Source: Anaerolineaceae bacterium (GTDB lineage Bacteria; Chloroflexota; Anaerolineae; Anaerolineales; Anaerolineaceae). Taken from it: a DNA stretch of 12,939 nt. The notes below the pieces were generated by a model that was not told the DNA's origin, did not search any database, and saw nothing but the letters and a program-made list of their open reading frames with translations. The translations under genes were made by a program, and so were the position numbers. Below, one piece after another: positions 7,625 through 12,939 of the stretch; position 1 is the first letter of the stretch; each line of letters begins with the position of its first letter. The stretch spans positions 1 through 12,939 of the forward strand of contig JACZIY010000536.1 of assembly GCA_014860845.1 (NCBI GenBank). Reading direction: 5' to 3'.

Positions 7625-7659
7625 AGTTGGCTGTGGAAACATTAAAAATAAAACATTTG

Positions 7660-7668
7660 TGCTATAAT
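7660..7668 (+). promoter_or_regulatory. Extended -10 promoter of uvrA
   Basis: TGCTATAAT at 7660-7668 is a perfect extended -10 element (TGn plus TATAAT). No good -35 lies 16-18 bases upstream, which is normal for extended -10 promoters. The predicted start is near 7675, about 26 bases before the ATG at 7701. Confidence 0.6.
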
Positions 7669-7700
7669 AATAGCAATAATTTTATCAGGTCAGGTTGTTT

Positions 7701-10613
7701 ATGAATTCAATTCGAGTTGTTGGTGCTCGCGAGCACAACTTAAAAAATATTACTGTGGAAATCCCAAGAGATAAATTAGTTGTCATCACTGGTTTATCCG
7801 GTTCTGGAAAGAGTTCATTAGCATTCGACACAATTTTTGCTGAAGGTCAAAGAAGATATGTGGAGTCTTTATCAGCATATGCTCGTCAATTTTTAGGACA
7901 GATGGAAAAACCAGATGTGGATGCAATCGAGGGATTATCCCCAGCTGTATCAATCGATCAAAAAGCTACCTCTAGAAACCCAAGATCCACTGTTGGAACA
8001 GTAACAGAAACATATGATTACTTGAGATTATTGTTCGCTCGGGTGGGTATTCCACATTGTCATGTTTGTGGACGAGAAGTTTCCCGCCAGAGTGCCCAGG
8101 AAATTGTGGATGCAATTCTACGATTACCTGATGGATCCAGATTGATCATTCTGGCACCTATTGTCAGAGGTCGAAAGGGTACATACCAGGCAGTATTCGA
8201 TGAAATCCGGAAAGCTGGTTTCGTACGTGTGCGTGTGGACGGTGTTATTTACAACCTGGACGATGATATCAAGATGGATCGATACAAAATCCACACCATC
8301 GAATCGGTAGTAGACCGCTTGGTGATTGGAAATTTTGAGAATGAAGAGGATAGACAATCTGCTTTAACACGCCTGACAGATTCAGTTGAGACTGCGCTCA
8401 AAGTTGGCGAAGGACATATCACCATTCAGAATATTACCCAGGAGCCTTATGAAGATTATTTTTATTCTGAACAATTAGCCTGTCCAGAACATGGTAGTAC
8501 CATACCTGAGATTGAACCACGAACTTTTTCATTTAACACACCTCATGGAGCCTGTCAGGATTGTCAGGGTTTGGGAACGAAAATGGAGATTGATCCAGAT
8601 CTTTTGATTCCAAATAAAGACCTTACGCTTGAACAAGGCGCAATAAATGCTCTGGAATGGTCTAAACCCAAAGATCAGGGGGGATATTATTGGGCTATGT
8701 TGAAAGCGATGGCGGATGCATACGGAATAAAATTGAATGTTCCAGTGAGTACCTATTCGCCAGAACAGTTGCAACTTATTCTATATGGGACCAATGGTGA
8801 TATGTTCACCATTAATATGGTTGGCAAAAACGAACGTTCGGTCAGTTATCAGGCGCCATTCGAAGGAATTATCAATAACCTGCAGAGAAGGTTCAAAGAA
8901 ACGAATTCTAATTACATTCGCGAGAAAATTGGTAGTTGGATGGGTGACCGTCCATGCCCAACCTGTAAGGGTGCACGATTAAGAAAAGAAGCATTAGCCA
9001 TCACAATCGATAAAAAGAATATTCTGGAAGTAACAGATTGGCATATTTTGAAATTATTGGAATGGGTGAATTATCTAATTGGGGATCAATCACCACTTTC
9101 AAATAAAGAGCAGATCATCTCATCCAGAATCTTAAAAGAAATACAATCCCGTTTAGGCTTCCTGGTAGATGTAGGGTTGGATTACCTGACTTTAGGTAGA
9201 TCAGCAGTTACGCTTTCAGGTGGTGAGGCTCAACGAATTCGACTGGCAACACAAATTGGTTCAAGACTCATGGGGGTTCTATATGTTTTGGACGAACCTT
9301 CCATTGGGTTACATCCCAGAGATAACAGTCGATTATTAAATACACTTGAGAATCTTCGAGATTTAGGAAACACTGTATTAGTTGTGGAACATGACGATGA
9401 TACGATTCGCACTGCGGATTGGATTGTTGATCTGGGACCCGGCGCGGGCGAACATGGGGGTGAAGTTGTTGCTGAGGGAACGATAAAAGACATTCTAAAA
9501 TCAAAAAGATCACTTACAGGTGCGTATTTATCGGGCAGAAAACAAGTTCCGTTACCTGCATTTCGCCGTAAAGGTAATGGTCAGATGATTACCATTCGTG
9601 GAGCACGTGAGAATAATCTCAAAAATCTGGATGTAGCCATTCCATTAGGCAAATTGGTCTGCATTACAGGAGTATCAGGGTCAGGAAAATCAACCTTAAT
9701 GGTGGATATCCTGTATCACGCACTCGCGAAAGAAATAATGGGCGCTCGTACCCAACCAGGATCTTATGATAGGATTGAAGGCATAGAATTCATCGATAAG
9801 ATCATCAATATAGACCAATCACCTATTGGCAGAACACCACGCTCCAATCCAGGTACTTATACCAGTTTATTCGATGAGGTCAGGCAATTATTCGCAGAAT
9901 TACCTGAAAGCAAAATGCGTGGCTATAAGATTGGTAGATTCTCGTTTAATGTTCATGGTGGTCGTTGTGAAGCTTGTCAAGGTCAGGGACAATTAAGGAT
10001 TGAGATGCAATTCCTGCCTGATGTTTATGTTCCTTGTGATGTTTGTCATGGACAACGCTTCAATCGAGAGACTTTACAGGTGAAATTCAAAGGTAATAAC
10101 ATTGCTGATGTACTGGATACGACCGTCGAGGGTGGTTTGGAATTATTCGCAGCATTTCCATCCATTGTTAACAAATTACAAACATTATCGGATGTTGGTC
10201 TTGGGTATGTGAGAATTGGCCAGCCTGCTCCAACTTTATCTGGCGGTGAAGCACAACGGGTGAAATTGTCGAAAGAACTTTCCAGAAAATCGACAGGTAA
10301 AACGATTTACGTATTAGACGAACCATCTGTTGGATTACATGCAGCGGATGTTCATAAATTAATAGAAGTACTACAACGCCTGGTTGATGCTGGAAATACA
10401 GTATTAATCATTGAACACAATCTCGATATTATAAAAATAGCTGACCATATCATTGATTTGGGACCTGAAGGTGGAGATCGTGGTGGATTATTACTCGCCA
10501 GTGGTACTCCCGAAGAGATATGCAAAATCAGTGATTCCTATACTGGAATGTTCCTGGAAAAATACCTTAGAGAACATCACCCTGATGGAAAACCTGTTCC
10601 CTGTTGTAATTAA
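7701..10613 (+). CDS. uvrA: Excinuclease ABC subunit A (UvrA)
   Basis: 970 aa, a little above the usual 940-950. UvrA is the ATP-driven damage sensor of nucleotide excision repair; it dimerises, loads UvrB and leaves. There are two ABC ATPase modules. The first has Walker A GLSGSGKS at 31-38, signature LSGGE at 505-509 and Walker [11 protein letters not shown] at 529-538. The second has GVSGSGKST at 657-665, LSGGE at 846-850 and [11 protein letters not shown] at 870-880. The second zinc module is regular: Cys756/759 and Cys779/782 around a 19-residue loop. The first is unusual: one half reads ACPEHG, so Cys261 pairs with His264, against Cys285/Cys288. CPTC at 419-422 is also present. The start is ATG 7701 with AGG six bases upstream; an in-frame TTG at 7695 has no ribosome site. 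An intrinsic terminator follows the gene. Confidence 0.98.
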   Translation: MNSIRVVGAREHNLKNITVEIPRDKLVVITGLSGSGKSSLAFDTIFAEGQRRYVESLSAYARQFLGQMEKPDVDAIEGLSPAVSIDQKATSRNPRSTVGTVTETYDYLRLLFARVGIPHCHVCGREVSRQSAQEIVDAILRLPDGSRLIILAPIVRGRKGTYQAVFDEIRKAGFVRVRVDGVIYNLDDDIKMDRYKIHTIESVVDRLVIGNFENEEDRQSALTRLTDSVETALKVGEGHITIQNITQEPYEDYFYSEQLACPEHGSTIPEIEPRTFSFNTPHGACQDCQGLGTKMEIDPDLLIPNKDLTLEQGAINALEWSKPKDQGGYYWAMLKAMADAYGIKLNVPVSTYSPEQLQLILYGTNGDMFTINMVGKNERSVSYQAPFEGIINNLQRRFKETNSNYIREKIGSWMGDRPCPTCKGARLRKEALAITIDKKNILEVTDWHILKLLEWVNYLIGDQSPLSNKEQIISSRILKEIQSRLGFLVDVGLDYLTLGRSAVTLSGGEAQRIRLATQIGSRLMGVLYVLDEPSIGLHPRDNSRLLNTLENLRDLGNTVLVVEHDDDTIRTADWIVDLGPGAGEHGGEVVAEGTIKDILKSKRSLTGAYLSGRKQVPLPAFRRKGNGQMITIRGARENNLKNLDVAIPLGKLVCITGVSGSGKSTLMVDILYHALAKEIMGARTQPGSYDRIEGIEFIDKIINIDQSPIGRTPRSNPGTYTSLFDEVRQLFAELPESKMRGYKIGRFSFNVHGGRCEACQGQGQLRIEMQFLPDVYVPCDVCHGQRFNRETLQVKFKGNNIADVLDTTVEGGLELFAAFPSIVNKLQTLSDVGLGYVRIGQPAPTLSGGEAQRVKLSKELSRKSTGKTIYVLDEPSVGLHAADVHKLIEVLQRLVDAGNTVLIIEHNLDIIKIADHIIDLGPEGGDRGGLLLASGTPEEICKISDSYTGMFLEKYLREHHPDGKPVPCCN

Positions 10614-10640
10614 GTAAAATATATTTGTATCTTAATGTTC

Positions 10641-10681
10641 ATCAATCCAACCAAAAAATCAGGTTGGATTGGTTTATTTAA
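10641..10681 (+). terminator. Rho-independent terminator after uvrA
   Basis: CAATCCAACC (10643-10652) pairs perfectly with GGTTGGATTG (10662-10671) around a 9-base loop. A T-G wobble and an A-T pair extend the stem to 12. A T-rich run (tttattta, 10673-10680) follows. It lies 28 bases past the uvrA stop. Confidence 0.85.
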
Positions 10682-10698
10682 TATTTCCTATGTATAAT
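10669..10698 (+). promoter_or_regulatory. Promoter of folD
   Basis: TATAAT at 10693-10698 is a perfect -10. TTGGTT (10669-10674), 18 bases upstream, is a 3/6 -35 lying inside the 3' arm of the uvrA terminator. The predicted start is near 10705, giving a leader of about 28 bases with a strong GGAGG Shine-Dalgarno at 10720-10724. Confidence 0.55.
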
Positions 10699-10732
10699 TT
10701 ACACTATTGAAATCTTTCTGGAGGTTAATCGA

Positions 10733-11614
10733 ATGACTGCAACAATCTTGGATGGAAAAACAATAGCCGAAAATGTAAGACTGGAAGTTAAAGAACAAGT
10801 TGAGAAACGAGTTGCTGATGGAAAAATGGTACCTGGACTGGCAACAGTTTTAGTCGGAGAAAACCCTGCTTCACAAGTATACGTACGCTCAAAACACAAA
10901 GCCTGTCAAGAAGCTGGAATTAATTCATTCGGTCATGTATTATCCGCGGATGCAACACAACAAGAAGTTGAAGATCTGGTAAAGAAATTGAATGATGATC
11001 CAACTGTTCATGGGATTCTTGTACAACTGCCGTTACCTTCTGGTTTGGATGAAGAACGTGTATTAAATATGGTCAGTATTGAGAAAGATGTGGATGGTTT
11101 TCATCCATTAAATATTGGTCGATTGGCTCAAAAAGGTCGTGATCCGCTTTTCATCCCCTGTACGCCAGCTGGAACAATGTATCTTATCGAACAGGTTGTT
11201 CCAAAAATTGAAGGTCAGAATGCAGTTGTTCTGGGAAGATCCAATATTGTTGGTATGCCAGTTGCGTTACTGCTGGTAAGAGCAAATGCTACAGTAACGA
11301 TTTGCCACTCCAGAACCAAAGATTTACCGAATGTTGTCCGTCAGGCAGATATTTTGGTTGCTGCTGTTGGACGAGCTGAAATGGTTAAGAAAGAATGGGT
11401 AAAACCAGGTGCAGTTGTCATTGATGTTGGAGTGAATCGTGTCGATGATCCAACAGCAAAACGAGGTTATAAACTGGTTGGTGATGTAGCCTTTGATGAA
11501 GTTTCAGAGGTGGCTGGAGTAATAACGCCGGTCCCCGGCGGTGTTGGTCCTATGACCATTGCTATGCTGATGAAAAATACATTGAGAGCTGCAGAAATTG
11601 CTGATTTAAAATAA
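10733..11614 (+). CDS. folD: Bifunctional methylenetetrahydrofolate dehydrogenase / methenyltetrahydrofolate cyclohydrolase
   Basis: 293 aa cytoplasmic enzyme that converts 5,10-methylene-THF through methenyl-THF to 10-formyl-THF, with NADP+ usually as cofactor. It supplies one-carbon units for purines and formyl-Met-tRNA, or runs as part of folate one-carbon pathways in anaerobes. Family marks: VGENPASQVYVRSKHKAC at 41-58 with the catalytic Lys54 and Tyr50, HGILVQLPLP at 93-102 (Gln98), KDVDGFHP at 118-125 (Asp121), PCTPAGTM at 142-149, the Rossmann turn VVLGRSNIVGMP at 165-176, and the C-terminal signature TPVPGGVGPMT at 265-275. The length is standard. GGAGG lies 8 bases before the ATG. 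The gene is transcribed alone from its own promoter and no strong terminator is seen after it. Confidence 0.98.
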   Translation: MTATILDGKTIAENVRLEVKEQVEKRVADGKMVPGLATVLVGENPASQVYVRSKHKACQEAGINSFGHVLSADATQQEVEDLVKKLNDDPTVHGILVQLPLPSGLDEERVLNMVSIEKDVDGFHPLNIGRLAQKGRDPLFIPCTPAGTMYLIEQVVPKIEGQNAVVLGRSNIVGMPVALLLVRANATVTICHSRTKDLPNVVRQADILVAAVGRAEMVKKEWVKPGAVVIDVGVNRVDDPTAKRGYKLVGDVAFDEVSEVAGVITPVPGGVGPMTIAMLMKNTLRAAEIADLK

Positions 11615-11624
11615 AAAATTGATG

Positions 11625-11635
11625 TTGTCTGACAA
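11625..11635. promoter_or_regulatory. Candidate GntR/FadR-type operator, upstream copy
   Basis: TTGTC-T-GACAA is a perfect 11-base dyad that fits the TNGTNNNACNA pattern known for FadR-subfamily GntR regulators. It directly abuts the -35 hexamer (11636) of the deaminase promoter, so a bound protein would clash with RNA polymerase. A near copy lies at 11681-11691. Confidence 0.5.
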
Positions 11636-11664
11636 TTGACTTTTACTTGAATTCTTGCTAAACT
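11636..11664 (+). promoter_or_regulatory. Promoter of the 8-oxoguanine-deaminase-like gene
   Basis: TTGACT (11636-11641, 5/6 match) is followed after exactly 17 bases by TAAACT (11659-11664, 4/6 match). The predicted start is near 11671, about 50 bases before the ATG at 11720. It is bracketed by the two operator-like copies. Confidence 0.6.
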
Positions 11665-11680
11665 CTGGATGGTTGTGTAG

Positions 11681-11691
11681 TTGTCTAACAA
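11681..11691. promoter_or_regulatory. Candidate GntR/FadR-type operator, downstream copy
   Basis: TTGTCTAACAA differs from the upstream copy by one base and still fits TNGTNNNACNA. It covers roughly +11 to +21 of the predicted transcript. The copies are centred 56 bases apart, a little over five helical turns, compatible with roadblock or looping repression. Confidence 0.5.
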
Positions 11692-11719
11692 ATAACTAAG
11701 AGATTAGAGAATTCAGAAA

Positions 11720-12939
11720 ATGAAAAATCAAACCATCTTAATTAAGAATGCAACTTTGATTGTAACCATGGATGGCCACCGCCGCGAGATTCGTGATGGT
11801 GGCCTTTTTGCTCGCAATGGATTTATCGAGCAGATTGGTCCTTCAGAAGAATTACCGGAAACTGCAGATGAAGTGCTGGATTTAACTGGTCATATTGTCC
11901 TGCCAGGTTTAATCAATACACATCATCATTTTTATCAAACATTAACAAGAGCAATACCAGCAGCCCAGGATGTGAATTTATTTAATTGGTTAAAAACACT
12001 TTATCCAATTTGGGCGAAAATGACACCCGATGATATTCGTATTTCCACTCAGACCGCTCTGGCGGAATTGGCACTTTCCGGCTGCACAACAGCATCAGAC
12101 CATTTATATCTCTTTCCAAATGGGTCAAAACTTGATGATGAAATCGATGCTGCATCTGAAGTAGGGTTACGGTTGCACGCGTCTCGTGGTTCCATGAGTC
12201 TGGGTGAGAGTAAAGGTGGATTACCTCCGGATTCCGTGGTGGATAATGAAGAATTTATTTTGAAGGATTCTCAAAGACTAATTCAAAAATACCATGATTC
12301 CAAACCCGGGTCGATGGTTCAAATTGTGTTAGCTCCCTGTTCACCATTTAGTGTAACGGGCGAGTTGATGGTACAATCCGCAAAATTAGCAAGGGAATAC
12401 AGCGTTCAATTGCATACGCACCTGGCTGAAACCCAGGATGAAGAAGTCTTCTGTCTCGAGAAATTTGGTTACAGACCTTTGGGATACATGCAATCACTGA
12501 ATTGGGTGGGAAATGATGTCTGGTTTGCCCATTCTGTTCATATTAATCAGGAAGAGATTCAAGTTTTTGCTCACGAAGGTTGTGGGGTTGCGCATTGTCC
12601 CAGCTCCAATATGCGGCTGGGATCCGGAGCAGCTCCAATTCTGGATTATTTGTTGGCAGGCGTTAAAGTCGGACTGGGAGTTGATGGTTCAGCAAGCAAT
12701 GATGGTTCTCATTTATTGGCTGAAGCTCGACAGGCTATGTTACTGGCCAGATTGAGGGCAGGATTGATGGGTGCTTCATTATCCAGTGATGGATCTGAAA
12801 AGTTATTTACCGCACGTCAGTCCTTAGAATTAGCGACAATAGGTGGCGCAGCAGTTCTTGGCCGCAAAGATGTTGGCTCTCTCGAGGCAGGTAAATGTGC
12901 AGACTTTATTGCGATCAATCTGAACCGTCTGGAATATGC
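11720..12939 (+). CDS. Amidohydrolase, probable 8-oxoguanine deaminase, 3' end cut
   Basis: The frame stays open from ATG 11720 to the window edge, giving 406 residues; homologues are about 440-460 aa, so only the last part is missing. It is a metal-dependent aminohydrolase of the atrazine/8-oxoguanine/guanine deaminase group (ATZ/TRZ-like). Likely metal ligands are His68 and His70 in NTHHHF, His234 in HTHLAE, His271 or His274 in AHSVH, and Asp322 in GVDGSASND; Glu237 is the probable acid-base residue. The stretch ASRGSMSLGESKGGLPPDS (154-172) matches what I remember of 8-oxoguanine deaminases, which convert 8-oxoguanine to urate and ammonia. A hydroxylated s-triazine or cytosine-like substrate cannot be excluded. 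The ribosome site is weak (AGAGA, 9 bases upstream). The promoter is flanked by a pair of GntR-like operators. Confidence 0.85.
   Translation, partial: MKNQTILIKNATLIVTMDGHRREIRDGGLFARNGFIEQIGPSEELPETADEVLDLTGHIVLPGLINTHHHFYQTLTRAIPAAQDVNLFNWLKTLYPIWAKMTPDDIRISTQTALAELALSGCTTASDHLYLFPNGSKLDDEIDAASEVGLRLHASRGSMSLGESKGGLPPDSVVDNEEFILKDSQRLIQKYHDSKPGSMVQIVLAPCSPFSVTGELMVQSAKLAREYSVQLHTHLAETQDEEVFCLEKFGYRPLGYMQSLNWVGNDVWFAHSVHINQEEIQVFAHEGCGVAHCPSSNMRLGSGAAPILDYLLAGVKVGLGVDGSASNDGSHLLAEARQAMLLARLRAGLMGASLSSDGSEKLFTARQSLELATIGGAAVLGRKDVGSLEAGKCADFIAINLNRLEY

Noticed and set aside
7695..7700. TTG as the start of UvrA
   Set aside because: No ribosome site at a workable distance; ATG 7701 has AGG six bases upstream and gives the usual N-terminus.
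12513..12755. 80-aa frame inside the deaminase gene
   Set aside because: Offset frame of an intact amidohydrolase carrying all its metal ligands.
1..12939. Mobile element, defence system, CRISPR or toxin-antitoxin locus
   Set aside because: Every gene has a housekeeping or transport assignment, spacing is regular, and no direct repeats, transposase or integrase motifs were seen.

Overview
The window is about 42% GC by eye and is densely packed with single-copy housekeeping and central-metabolism genes. No rRNA, tRNA, CRISPR array, insertion sequence or phage gene was seen. The gene set looks most like a low-GC anaerobic or facultative Chloroflexota, Anaerolineae-like: a RodZ-type protein with two helix-turn-helix domains next to rimO, a split B12-dependent acyl-CoA mutase next to its epimerase, an UMF1-family MFS transporter, and a CPA2 antiporter paired with a PII-like protein. 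This lineage call is an inference from gene content and protein style, not from a marker tree.

Left part, minus strand (1-3934), read right to left. A CPA2 cation/proton antiporter (3934-2729) is followed 11 bp later by a small PII-like protein (2717-2343). A near-consensus sigma70-type promoter with a leader hairpin then drives ribosomal protein L9 (2196-1672). After a 13-bp inverted repeat comes a membrane-anchored RodZ-like protein (1594-182). Its stop overlaps the start of rimO (ATGA), and rimO runs off the left edge.

Middle (3935-7700). Divergent from the antiporter, a two-gene plus-strand operon encodes the catalytic subunit of methylmalonyl-CoA mutase (4055-5704) and methylmalonyl-CoA epimerase (5717-6124). 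Together they interconvert methylmalonyl-CoA epimers and succinyl-CoA, but the cobalamin-binding subunit is not in the window. Converging on this operon is a minus-strand UMF1-family MFS transporter (7461-6160).

Right part, plus strand (7701-12939). uvrA (7701-10613) is closed by a clear intrinsic terminator. folD (10733-11614) follows with its own promoter. The last gene is a metal-dependent amidohydrolase resembling 8-oxoguanine deaminase, which begins at 11720 and is cut by the right edge. Its promoter is bracketed by two copies of an 11-bp motif fitting the FadR-type GntR operator pattern, the most specific regulatory signal in the window.

No gene-free stretch exceeds 300 bases; the longest is 7462-7700, which holds two divergent promoters and an inverted repeat. 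I found no convincing undescribed multi-gene system. The points most worth a second look are the antiporter/PII-like pair and the paired operator around the deaminase promoter.
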